Assembly: GCA_016744295.1 (NCBI GenBank)
Contig: JADGEQ010000019.1
Coordinates: 1-64,000, forward strand
Length of the DNA stretch: 64,000 nucleotides
DNA from: Desulfobacteraceae bacterium
GTDB lineage: Bacteria; Desulfobacterota; Desulfobacteria; Desulfobacterales; Desulfobacteraceae
Direction: 5' to 3'
Positions 1-7,596 of the stretch are shown in pieces. Numbering within the stretch: the stretch's first letter is position 1; the number at the start of each line of letters is the position of its first letter. The notes under the pieces were generated by a model. The model worked only from the letters and a program-made list of their open reading frames with translations, ran no database searches and had not been told where the DNA came from. A program made the translations under genes and the position numbers.

Positions 1-99
1 GGGAAAATGGAAAAAAACGACAAAGGCGATTTATAAAATGAATCGGTGTGGCTCAATTTTCATGACCATAAATGGCTCAATTCTTCATGACCGTTGACA
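1..99. mobile_element. End of an IS21-like insertion sequence (rest lies left of the window)
   Basis: Two copies of a TGGCTCAATT..TCATGACC repeat lie at 49-67 and 73-92, about 24 bases apart, and are followed by TTGACA ending at 99. Repeated short blocks just inside a terminus that begins TGT and ends ACA are typical of IS21-family ends, where they bind transposase. Read on the minus strand, the element would begin TGTCAACGG at 99. The last residues of the neighbouring leftward reading frame are encoded inside it, which fits an insertion that cut off that gene. The transposase genes are outside the window, so the family call is inference. Confidence 0.5.
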
Positions 100-735
100 G
101 CTTTATGTGCCACAGTTGGGCCAGCGACAGAAATACGACTATTTGACATCATTATATTTTGTCCAAGACTATGTCTTACCAGCATTTCAACGCATTGAGC
201 ATGAAAAAAGAGCATGTCTTCCATTTTGTGTGGAATCGGTATTTCTTTATAATGTTGATTGAACCCGAAATCTTTTTTTAGGGCTTGCCCATCTGTCACA
301 AAAACAACATATCCAATCTCGCCAAGTGTGATTGAGATTGAATTGGTATGTATTAAATGAGCAAATGCAAATGGTACTTTTTTATCAAAGTTGAATTTAA
401 AAACACTTCCAAATGGATCTGGGTTTGTTTTAAAATCTCCAGACACACAATGAAGAAAATGCCTATCCCTTTCTAAAGGATCGCTTGAGCTAATCACGTC
501 ACCAATTTTGTATCTCGGATTTTTTCTATCCCATTTTAAAAAACGATCTTTATAACAAAGAGCATAGTGGATTTTATTTGCCCATTTCCAAATATCTGAT
601 TCAGATAATCCCTGAATTTCATTTGCTATTTGTTTGGCAAGTTCATAATCACCATTTCTGACAGCATTTCTAAGGCTTGGTTCTAAAATTCTCAGCTTTT
701 TTTTGCTGTTCAGTCAATTTTGGAGCTCGTGTCAT
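60..735 (-). pseudogene. Unknown cassette-like gene, frameshifted and 3' truncated
   Basis: A leftward gene starts with ATG at 735 (MTRAPKLTEQQKK...). Its frame breaks at a run of eight T on the plus strand (697-704). Removing one base from this run joins the start to a second open frame that continues about 200 codons. Typical stretches of the product are RNGDYELAKQIANEIQ and DIWKWANKIHYALCYKD. The last dozen codons (from about 99 to 60) appear to come from the IS end, so the natural C-terminus is missing. The product is not recognised; it is soluble, mixed alpha/beta and rich in aromatic residues. It lies 33 bases downstream of another leftward gene, and both read away from an integron integrase remnant, as gene cassettes do. 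The homopolymer shift could also be a sequencing error. Confidence 0.5.
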
Positions 736-768
736 ATAATACCTTTAAAGCAAAATAAAGATTATATT

Positions 769-1362
769 TTAATTGAATAATTTTTCTTTCATCTCTTCGT
801 TCAGTTCTTTTGCTATAGATGCCGCATTATTGATTGTTGCAGTTTCTGCTATTGATGTGAAACACAAAAAAGAAATCAAAGCGGAGAGCCTTAATAAAAC
901 ATTTATTTCTTCTGTATCAGGGATATGTACAAGATTATTGTCTTGGAATCTCCGGGCTGTTAATTGATTGCCACCGTGTGTGTAGCTATTTAAATTTTTG
1001 TACAATTTTTCTTTGATTTGAGAAAATACTTTAGGCCATTGAGTCGAATTTTCAACTTCGGCAACCAATACTCCAAAATTTTTATTAATTTTATCTCTTT
1101 GCGCAAACCTTTTAATTTCCTCTTCTGATGCACAATTTTGGACCCAAGCGCCTCTTATAAAAGTTTCCAGCATAGGCCTTGTTAGTGCATATGCACTTCC
1201 AAATTTTCCATTTTCTATAAGTATAACAATTGATTTCGAGTGCTCCATTGAAACATCAAAGAGGGCCATTAATAAATTATTTTTTTCACTTGATGTATAT
1301 TCAATGCTATTAGTAACAGCATCAATTTTTGCCAAAATAGTTCTCGTTTGTTTTGTTGTCAT
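769..1362 (-). CDS. Helical protein of unknown function (DUF6988-like)
   Basis: The 197-residue product is soluble and almost entirely alpha-helical. It has an ENGKFGSAYALTRPMLE segment near residues 50-68 and SYTHGG near 127-132. The overall look recalls the DUF6988/DUF5677 type of small helical proteins often found in accessory regions, but this is resemblance only. There is no signal peptide or membrane segment beyond one hydrophobic helix near residues 160-172. No good ribosome binding site precedes the ATG, as is common for integron cassette genes. The start lies about 25 bases downstream of a TTGTTAAG-type sequence on the minus strand. It reads away from the integrase remnant, so a cassette origin is plausible. 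AT-rich composition differs from the metabolic genes further right. Confidence 0.5.
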   Translation of the reverse strand: MTTKQTRTILAKIDAVTNSIEYTSSEKNNLLMALFDVSMEHSKSIVILIENGKFGSAYALTRPMLETFIRGAWVQNCASEEEIKRFAQRDKINKNFGVLVAEVENSTQWPKVFSQIKEKLYKNLNSYTHGGNQLTARRFQDNNLVHIPDTEEINVLLRLSALISFLCFTSIAETATINNAASIAKELNEEMKEKLFN

Positions 1363-1426
1363 ATTATAACTAAAAGCCTTTTCTTAACAAGGGGGTAAGC
1401 AGTTTTTTTCTGGCCAACACCACAGA

Positions 1427-1554
1427 TATCCCTTTTGTCGAGTAACATTCAATTTATTGATTGTCAAAAAATTTTGACAATTGAATTTTGATAGTATTTG
1501 GGTGTTTTCTAACAGCGTAACACTCAAATTCGGGGGTTATGCGACAAAAGGATA
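1427..1554. repeat. 128-bp element bounded by inverted repeats; possible integron att site
   Basis: The left end TATCCCTTTTGTCG (1427-1440) is matched in reverse by CGACAAAAGGATA (1542-1554), with one extra C in the left arm. Just inside lie GAGTAAC and GTTATGC, which resemble but do not fully match the RYYYAAC/GTTRRRY cores of attC. An internal hairpin, ATTGTCAAAA with TTTTGACAAT, lies at about 1460-1481. Length, an imperfect outer palindrome and position between an integrase remnant and leftward cassette-like genes fit an attC or attI-region site. A decayed MITE is the alternative. Confidence 0.4.
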
Positions 1555-1601
1555 ACCACAAATGATTCAAATTGATTCTCACACTACTAAAAAAATATAA
1601 A

Positions 1602-2138
1602 ATGGCATTGATCAACAATCATATCCCTGAATCCCATGCACATCTCTATTTAAAGTGCCTCAGATATTATTTAGATTTTTGTCAAAAGTATAAATACGAA
1701 AAAAAAAATAACCGTGCGATCTTGCCATAAAATTAATGTATGGATGCGGGCTTCGTTTATTTGAGTGCTTAAATTTAAGGGTCAAGGATTTTAATTTTGA
1801 TGCTGGAGTATTAACGATCCTGGGCAAAGGGAAAAGGTATCAAACGGTTCCTTCCCAAAAGAATTTATATGGCAATGGTTTTTTCCGTCAAATCTTTAAC
1901 CTTTATAAAGGAGTTAAAAGAGAACAGGCGGTATCAGCTTCATGATACTCATGTTCAACGTGCCATAATAAAAGCAGTGGGAAAAGCCAGATTAACCAAG
2001 CGGGCAGTTGCCCATACTTTTCGCCACACCTAGGCCAGCCATTTGCTGGAAGCAAACTATGATATTCACACTATTCAGGGACTTTTAGGGCACAGTGATG
2101 TGAGAACAACCATGATTTATACCCATACGGTTCGGTGA
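1602..2138 (+). pseudogene. intI: Integron integrase (IntI-type tyrosine recombinase), degenerate
   Basis: Several broken frames together spell parts of an integron integrase. The N-terminal SAM-like part (from ATG 1602) contains HLYLKCLRYYLDFCQKY and stops at 1728-1730. A second open stretch from 1736 carries the box I catalytic region (YGCGLRLFECLNLRVKDFNF, then LGKGKRYQTVP). Another frame shows WQWFFPS, which matches the extra domain that separates IntI from XerC/D. The last part has HTFRHT, an in-frame stop, [30 protein letters not shown] with the nucleophilic Tyr, and a stop at 2138. About 100 residues between the N-terminal part and box I are missing. The gene therefore carries a deletion, at least two frameshifts and a nonsense codon, and cannot be active. 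It reads opposite to the two cassette-like genes on its left, the normal integron arrangement. Confidence 0.85.
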
Positions 2139-2482
2139 GTCCCCTTGGTTTTTAGGAGGAGGTAAAGAAATAGCTCCGCTCTTTCCATTACTATGGATCG
2201 CAGTGAGAGAAAAAGCTAAGTAAGCCTTATCGGGAAAACAAAAAAAAAAGCAATCGGGTAAAACCTGAAAGGTTAAATTTTATACGATTATCTATAAAAT
2301 AGCCGGGTTATATTAAACTGCTGAAAATTATCAAATTCCTGCTGATTTTTAATCCTAGCTCACCGGGTAATTCCTCAAGTCAAATTTACGCGTGATCTAC
2401 AGGTATAGCCTCAAGAATAGCGGCCCATGCAGTGGATATTGCCAAGGGAATCCCCAAGCAAACTGGATCTGACAATGAGCCG
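2139..2482. other. Non-coding stretch after the integrase remnant
   Basis: About 340 bases with no supported gene. It is AT-rich with short purine runs, including A10 near 2240. I see no tRNA, riboswitch or clear promoter. It probably contains decayed mobile-region DNA. Confidence 0.4.
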
Positions 2483-2514
2483 GGCCGGGAGGATGTTTTA
2501 GGCTATTCCCGGCC
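2483..2514 (-). terminator. GC-rich hairpin overlapping the stop of the phosphoesterase gene
   Basis: GGCCGGGA (2483-2490) pairs perfectly with TCCCGGCC (2507-2514). It spans the end of the leftward phosphoesterase gene. There is no T-run after it on the minus strand, so intrinsic termination is uncertain. Confidence 0.3.
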
Positions 2515-3861
2515 TGTTGCCTTTCCTGTGGCCAGGTCAATGATAAGATCATTATCCCGGGGCTCAAGATCGGTATACCAGCCTTCAATCAAATCCTCCT
2601 GGATCCAGGCAACAAACTTGAGCCAAAAACCAAACCCCTTGGTATCAATGACAGTCGTAGGTTTTATTTCATCCCCCTTAAGATGGGAAGAATAGGCCGT
2701 GGCCACCTGACCGTTGATCAGGGGTTGTTGTTCCGCTGACACCTTGTATTTTGTAAGGGAGTTGTTGACCAGTTTTTTGGTTCCTTCAAATACATAGTCT
2801 GCGGCATAATCGGCAAAGTCATCTCCCAGGGAAGGAATGTTTGTGATGAATTGACTGGAGATAACAGCGTTGGTGCTACCGCTCTTATTTTTGACAAGTT
2901 CAACCATGCGATAGGGGCAGGGGGCTGTGACCATGGAACCGGTTTCAATGTCAAAGATGGTTTGATCTGTGTCTTCTATGTTTTTTGCAGTGACGTCCTG
3001 GGCATGGAAATGGCCGGTAAAAACAAGTCGTACATCATACCGGGCAAACAAAGCCGCCACGATTTTACGGTCCGCCACCAGATATTCTTCATAAAATTTC
3101 TCATTGGCAGGATAGTGTTCCATGATCCCGTGGTGCTGGAAGACAATGACGGCCTTGTTTGCTCGTTGGGCGGTAATGAGCTGGACTTCGATCCATGCAA
3201 GGGTCTGCTCGGAAAAAGCACCGCCGATAATGGGATGGTGGTTGGGGCGGTTTTCTTTGTACCGGTTGGAATCAAGGGCCAATATCCGAAGTCCTTGTAC
3301 GGGTTCTGCCACATAGCTTAAGGAATCCGGGTCCTGGGCAATGGCTTCTTCATACCCCAATTGTTGGTAGATGTTTTTAAATGCCGAAGGGTCGATGCTG
3401 GGAACAGGTTCGGTGATATCTCCGATAAACCTTACACTGTCCGGATTGTTGATGTCATGGTTCCCCGGCACCACAAAAACTTTTTTCCCTGATTTTACCA
3501 GGGTTTGAAGATGGCGGGCAACTCCCTGGTGGCAGAGTTCTTCTCCATCCTTGGTCAAATCTCCGGCCACAATTACAAAATCAGCCTTTTCCATGGCGAT
3601 TTTTTCCATGGCCGTTTTGATGATCTCATCGCTTAATACCAGCAATTTTCGATCATTGTCCAAATAATCCTGAAAAGCTTTTCCCTCGGTCCCAAGGCTG
3701 GTATCATAGAAATGAAGATCCGAGATCACAACAAAGCGGGCAGCAGGATAGGCAGGAAATGTATCCGCAGCCATGGGAGGGACAAACAATTTTGCACTGC
3801 TGCATGCGATCATGAACAGGATAGTAAAAAAGAGCAAACTGAGAGTGATCTGTCGTTTCAT
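2503..3861 (-). CDS. Calcineurin-like metallophosphoesterase lipoprotein
   Basis: A 452-residue predicted lipoprotein with a two-metal phosphoesterase domain. The start was set at the ATG at 3861 because GGAGGA lies 5 bases upstream; longer frames have no such site. Residues 1-20 form a lipoprotein signal ending in a lipobox-like MIAC with Cys20 as the lipidation site, so it should be anchored at the cell envelope. Metal-ligand blocks are in the family order: DLH (48-50), GDLTKDGE (100-107), GNHD (133-136), HHG (243-245) and GHFH (283-286). The domain occupies residues 43-310; the remaining 140 residues are a C-terminal extension without a recognised motif. The substrate cannot be deduced; envelope phosphodiesterase or nucleotidase activity is the general expectation. 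It appears to be a single-gene unit. Confidence 0.85.
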   Translation of the reverse strand: MKRQITLSLLFFTILFMIACSSAKLFVPPMAADTFPAYPAARFVVISDLHFYDTSLGTEGKAFQDYLDNDRKLLVLSDEIIKTAMEKIAMEKADFVIVAGDLTKDGEELCHQGVARHLQTLVKSGKKVFVVPGNHDINNPDSVRFIGDITEPVPSIDPSAFKNIYQQLGYEEAIAQDPDSLSYVAEPVQGLRILALDSNRYKENRPNHHPIIGGAFSEQTLAWIEVQLITAQRANKAVIVFQHHGIMEHYPANEKFYEEYLVADRKIVAALFARYDVRLVFTGHFHAQDVTAKNIEDTDQTIFDIETGSMVTAPCPYRMVELVKNKSGSTNAVISSQFITNIPSLGDDFADYAADYVFEGTKKLVNNSLTKYKVSAEQQPLINGQVATAYSSHLKGDEIKPTTVIDTKGFGFWLKFVAWIQEDLIEGWYTDLEPRDNDLIIDLATGKATGRE

Positions 3862-4100
3862 CTGATTCCTCCAGAACAAGGGTATGAACAAAGTTTACAT
3901 ATCGATCTGATATTCACTGCCCCCTTCATACCCAATATCAACAGCCAGATCAATAACAGATTGTATCAGATTTTTAAAACAGGGTTAACAGGTCAGAGTT
4001 GAACCACCGTCAAAAAGAAGGAACACAATATTGGGCTGACACCGGAATGATAAATTGCCTGCCGGAAAAAATAGTTTCCGGCAGACAATCAGGGGAAGGG

Positions 4101-4283
4101 TTATCCAGCTTCGTAGGTGCAAGAGGTAAAATCAATTTCTTCCCCGCATTTGCTGCATTTATGAATTTTTTCAAATTCATCGGAAAAAATTTCCTTTGAT
4201 TCATCACATTTGGGACATTTACAGGTAAAGGATTGCAGATTTTTAAAATTTTCAAACCCAGGACAATGTTTTGGTGTACTCAT
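4101..4283 (-). CDS. Small zinc-ribbon protein
   Basis: A 60-residue protein with two metal-binding knuckles: CKCPKC near residues 22-27 and CSKC near 43-46, about 18 residues apart, followed by GEEIDFTSCTYEAG. Two CxxC pairs at this spacing suggest one zinc (or rubredoxin-like iron) site. A very strong ribbon of ribosome binding sequence, AGGAGGAG, lies 6 bases before the ATG, which supports a real gene despite its size. It stands alone between the phosphoesterase and the malate dehydrogenase pair, reading left. Its function is not known; such ribbons act as protein- or nucleic-acid-binding adaptors or structural metal sites. Confidence 0.7.
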   Translation of the reverse strand: MSTPKHCPGFENFKNLQSFTCKCPKCDESKEIFSDEFEKIHKCSKCGEEIDFTSCTYEAG

Positions 4284-4637
4284 GGCGATCTCCTCCTAGC
4301 TTTCTGTTAATACGCATAAACATAAAACCGCAACGGTCGATTTATAACATTGGTATCAATTGAGCATTTGGCGACAAAAGGGAACTTTCTTAGCCCCTTC
4401 CCATATTCATGTCTACCAAATCCAGGGAGATTGTCAATACCCGGTTTTTTTTCCCAGGGCAGGCAACAGACTTCTTGACTTTCAAATGGGTTTTAGATTA
4501 AAATTTTCCCATTGGCAGTTGCCTAGGATAATACTTAGAGCTGCATTCCCCCATTGAAATACCTTAGCTCAATTTGAATTCAGCAAATCTATCTCCAGAT
4601 ATGGTTTAGGAGAATAACCCAAGCAAAGGAGGATCCC
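4284..4637. other. Intergenic region between divergent genes
   Basis: About 350 bases between the zinc-ribbon gene (left) and the dehydrogenase pair (right). It must hold both promoters. No convincing operator or RNA element is visible. A GGAGG ribosome binding site at 4628 precedes the first dehydrogenase. Confidence 0.4.
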
Positions 4638-5552
4638 ATGATTGGAATCATCGGCAGCGGAAATGTGGGCGCCAACACAGCCTTTTTTCTGGCTGAAAAA
4701 GGTGTAGACGATTGTTTGCTCTATGATTGCCAGGAAGGACTGGCAAAGGGGAAAGCCCTGGACATGATGGAGGCCGCCCCCATCCGGGGGTATCGGACAA
4801 CGATTGCAGGATCTGACAGACCCGAAAAAATATTTGATTGCAACATTATCATCATCACGGCGGGAGCCGTTCGAAAACCCGGTATGAAACGAGATGAACT
4901 TTTTTTGGAAAATAAAAAAATCATTGATGCCTATGCATCAAAAATAACCAATCCCGATGCCAAAGTTCTTATCGTGTCCGAACCGGTGGATTTGTTAACC
5001 AGCGTTTTTGCCGGGGCCTCGACACTTCCCGAAAATCAGATTATTGGCCTTGGTGGTGTGCTGGATGCCACAAGGCTTCGCTTTCTCATTGCCAGCAAAC
5101 TCAACGTCTCCATGGAAAATGTATCGGCCCAGGTGGTCGGGCGGCATACGGATGATATGGTTATTTTAAAGGATTATTGCAGTGTTTCAGGCATCTCACT
5201 GGATAGTTTTTTTTCGACTGAACAGGTGGAAAAACTGTTTGAAGAAACCAGACGGGCAGGCCGGCTGATCCTTGATCTGGCTGGCCGGGCCAGTGCCTAT
5301 TACGGACCGTCGGCAGTGGTTGCGGAGTTGGCAGAGGCCATCTGCCTGGATACCGGTCGGGTGTTTTCGGTTTCCCATGTTCTGCCCGGCACATTTGGAA
5401 TCAAAAATGTGGCATTGTCCCTTCCCTGTGTAATAAATAAAACAGGAATTTCAAAGGTTATCCAACCCAGGCTCAGTGATCAAGAGATAGGGTTGCTAAA
5501 AAAATCCGCAGATCTGGTTGCCCGAACCATAAAGGAGGCAGACCATGCATAA
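4638..5552 (+). CDS. Divergent malate/lactate dehydrogenase paralogue
   Basis: A 304-residue LDH/MDH-superfamily protein with an N-terminal NAD-binding fold (GSGNVGAN, residues 6-13). The catalytic His (170, in VGRHTDDM), Asp (143) and substrate Arg (146, LDATR) are kept, as are the mobile-loop Arg residues (RKPGMKR, 79-85). One normally invariant feature is altered: the VSNP motif reads VSEP (113-116), replacing the Asn that helps bind cofactor and substrate. The HG after the catalytic His is also changed to HT. It overlaps the next gene, a canonical malate dehydrogenase, by 8 bases, so the two are translationally coupled and may form a hetero-oligomer or a regulatory pair. Its activity may be on a different 2-hydroxyacid or be lost. 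Family assignment is firm; substrate is not. Confidence 0.8.
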   Translation: MIGIIGSGNVGANTAFFLAEKGVDDCLLYDCQEGLAKGKALDMMEAAPIRGYRTTIAGSDRPEKIFDCNIIIITAGAVRKPGMKRDELFLENKKIIDAYASKITNPDAKVLIVSEPVDLLTSVFAGASTLPENQIIGLGGVLDATRLRFLIASKLNVSMENVSAQVVGRHTDDMVILKDYCSVSGISLDSFFSTEQVEKLFEETRRAGRLILDLAGRASAYYGPSAVVAELAEAICLDTGRVFSVSHVLPGTFGIKNVALSLPCVINKTGISKVIQPRLSDQEIGLLKKSADLVARTIKEADHA

Positions 5553-6486
5553 GGTATCTATTATTGGTGCAGGAAATGTGGGGGCCACGGCTGTATATTA
5601 TATTGCTGAAAAAAATTTGGCCGATATCGTCATGGTGGATGTGGTGAAAGGTCTTCCCCAGGCAAAGGCCCTGGATTACCTCCATGCAGCCCCCATGAGA
5701 AAATACAGTGTTCATATCTCAGGAACAAATGATTACAAGGATATCATTGATTCTGACGTGGTGGTATTGACAGCAGGAATCCCGCGAAAACCGGGAATGG
5801 ATCGTATGGATTTGATGAAAATCAATGTGGAAATTGCCCAAAAGGCCTCCCGGGCCATTGCCGAATACGCTCCCAATGCCATTGTAATTGTGGTATCCAA
5901 TCCCCTGGACATTATTGCCATGGTCACCCTGAAAGAATCCGGGTTTGCCCTGAAAAAGGTGATCGGCATGGCAGGTGTTCTGGACGCCACACGATTCAGA
6001 TATTTTATTGCCGATGAACTCAAAATATGGCCCGGGGATGTTACCGCAATGGTGTTGGGCGGCCATGGCGACAGCATGGTGCCCCTGGCCCGCTTTACCC
6101 GGGTGGGCGGTATTCCTGTGAATGAACTTTTAGATCAACCCACCATTGACAGATTGATCGACCGGACCCGTACCGGGGGAGGTGAAATTGTTGCCCTCCT
6201 CAAACAGGGGTCTGCCTTTTATGCTCCCGGGGCCTCGGTTGCCAAAATGGTCGAGACCATTGTAAAGGATGAAAAAAGGGTGATCCCTGTTTCGGCATAT
6301 CTGAGAGGGGAATACGGTTATGCGGATATTTTTCTGGGCGTCCCTGTGATGCTGGGTAAAAACGGAATTGAAAAAATTATCCAGCTGGATCTGACCCCCG
6401 GCGAAAAACAGGCCCTGGACCAGTCAGCCCTGGGGGTAAAAAAGGGGGTCGAAGAGTTGAGCACTTTTTATCGCCCTGGAGTATAA
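5545..6486 (+). CDS. mdh: Malate dehydrogenase (LDH-like type)
   Basis: A 313-residue NAD-dependent 2-hydroxyacid dehydrogenase that should interconvert malate and oxaloacetate. It has GAGNVGAT (8-15) and an acidic residue at the end of strand 2 (VDVVKG, Asp32), which indicates NAD rather than NADP. Further motifs are RKPGMDR (81-87), VSNP (117-120), LDATR (146-150) and GGHGDSMVP with His174. Arg81 in the loop is the residue that usually marks malate specificity in this subfamily. AAAGGAGG lies 8 bases upstream of the ATG. It is the second gene of a two-gene operon with the divergent paralogue and ends 17 bases from a convergent quinone reductase gene. Confidence 0.9.
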   Translation: MHKVSIIGAGNVGATAVYYIAEKNLADIVMVDVVKGLPQAKALDYLHAAPMRKYSVHISGTNDYKDIIDSDVVVLTAGIPRKPGMDRMDLMKINVEIAQKASRAIAEYAPNAIVIVVSNPLDIIAMVTLKESGFALKKVIGMAGVLDATRFRYFIADELKIWPGDVTAMVLGGHGDSMVPLARFTRVGGIPVNELLDQPTIDRLIDRTRTGGGEIVALLKQGSAFYAPGASVAKMVETIVKDEKRVIPVSAYLRGEYGYADIFLGVPVMLGKNGIEKIIQLDLTPGEKQALDQSALGVKKGVEELSTFYRPGV

Positions 6487-6503
6487 AACACCCTTGTCAG
6501 AGA

Positions 6504-7496
6504 CTATTGCAGATCCACCAGGGTTCTTCCCCGCAGCTGCCCCTTTAATATTTTACCAAGGCTGGCACCAAGGCTTTCAAGATTGACCCGGGTTACCATG
6601 CTTTCCAGCATCGCAGGTTTCCAGTCAGTTGAAAGATGCTCCCACAGGGTTTGGCGCAAGGGCATGGGACAGTGCTGGGAGTCAATGCCGATTAGGGAAA
6701 CCCCCCTTAGGATAAAGGGAAAAACATTGATGGGCAGATCCGGGGATGCAACATTACCGCAACAGGTAACAACTCCCCATGAATCCGTGGATTTAATGGC
6801 CGTGGCAAGGATATCGCCGCCCACGGTATCAACCACCCCTGCCCAACGTGGTTTCAGAATGGGGGGACCTGTTTTTTCAAGAAAGGACTCCCGGGAAATA
6901 ATCTGATTCACCCCCAAACCTTCCAGAAATCCGGTATCTGGCTTGCCCGATACCGCATCAACTGTATATCCCAATTTGCCAAGGATGGCGCAGGCAAGGG
7001 ATCCCACTCCACCGGTGGCACCTGTCACAAGAATGGACCCCTGGTCAGAATTTACCCCGGAGATCAGCCGTTCCACAGACATGGCAGCCGTAAATCCGGC
7101 CGTCCCAAGGATCATGCTTTCTTCCAGACTAAGCCCCTTGGGCAGGGGAACCACCCAGTCGGAAGGAACGCAAATATACTGGCCAAAGCCACCTGGGGTA
7201 TTCATGCCCAGATCATAGGAGGTCACAATGACGAAATCCCCTTTTTTAAAGTTTGGAACCTGACTTTGTTCCACAACTCCTGCCGCATCAATGCCCGGGG
7301 TGTGGGGATATTTCCGGGTCACCCCTTTATTGCCAGAGGCAGACAGCGCATCCTTATAATTCAGGGAAGAAAACTTCACCCGGATGAGAACCTCCCCCTG
7401 GGGAAGATCCCTAGTGTTCATTTCTTTCACTGCATGGGAAAAAGTTTTTTCCACGGTTTCTTCCACGACAAAACCATTATATCTTATGTTTTCCAT
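6504..7496 (-). CDS. Zinc-independent MDR oxidoreductase, YhdH/YhfP family
   Basis: A 330-residue medium-chain dehydrogenase/reductase of the acrylyl-CoA/quinone reductase group (YhdH/YhfP). The start was placed at ATG 7496 because GGAGG precedes it by 6 bases. The N-terminal GroES-like domain carries FSSLNYKDALSASG and PHTPGIDAAGVV. The Rossmann domain has VTGATGGVGSLA for NADPH binding, followed by LVDLQ at the C-terminus, both typical of this group. It lacks the structural and catalytic zinc ligands of alcohol dehydrogenases. It is the last gene of a leftward cluster with FAD oxidoreductases and an aminotransferase, but a 100-base gap separates it, so it may be a separate unit. In related proteins the reaction is NADPH-dependent reduction of acryloyl-type double bonds; the substrate here is not shown. 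Confidence 0.85.
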   Translation of the reverse strand: MENIRYNGFVVEETVEKTFSHAVKEMNTRDLPQGEVLIRVKFSSLNYKDALSASGNKGVTRKYPHTPGIDAAGVVEQSQVPNFKKGDFVIVTSYDLGMNTPGGFGQYICVPSDWVVPLPKGLSLEESMILGTAGFTAAMSVERLISGVNSDQGSILVTGATGGVGSLACAILGKLGYTVDAVSGKPDTGFLEGLGVNQIISRESFLEKTGPPILKPRWAGVVDTVGGDILATAIKSTDSWGVVTCCGNVASPDLPINVFPFILRGVSLIGIDSQHCPMPLRQTLWEHLSTDWKPAMLESMVTRVNLESLGASLGKILKGQLRGRTLVDLQ

Positions 7497-7596
7497 GATA
7501 TCCTCCAAAAAATTTATGAAGTTAGGATACCAACCCATAGTATGCCGACCATGAGAAGTCAACAGGAGAAATCAATACATTGTACGGACAATATTT

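Noticed and set aside
2851-3321. Open frame of 156 codons on the plus strand
   Set aside because: It is antisense to the metallophosphoesterase, whose metal-ligand motifs occupy the same bases. No start signal is present.
4360-4390. A second copy of the CGACAAAAGG end of the possible att element
   Set aside because: Only about nine bases match and no inverted partner is present nearby. It is likely coincidence.
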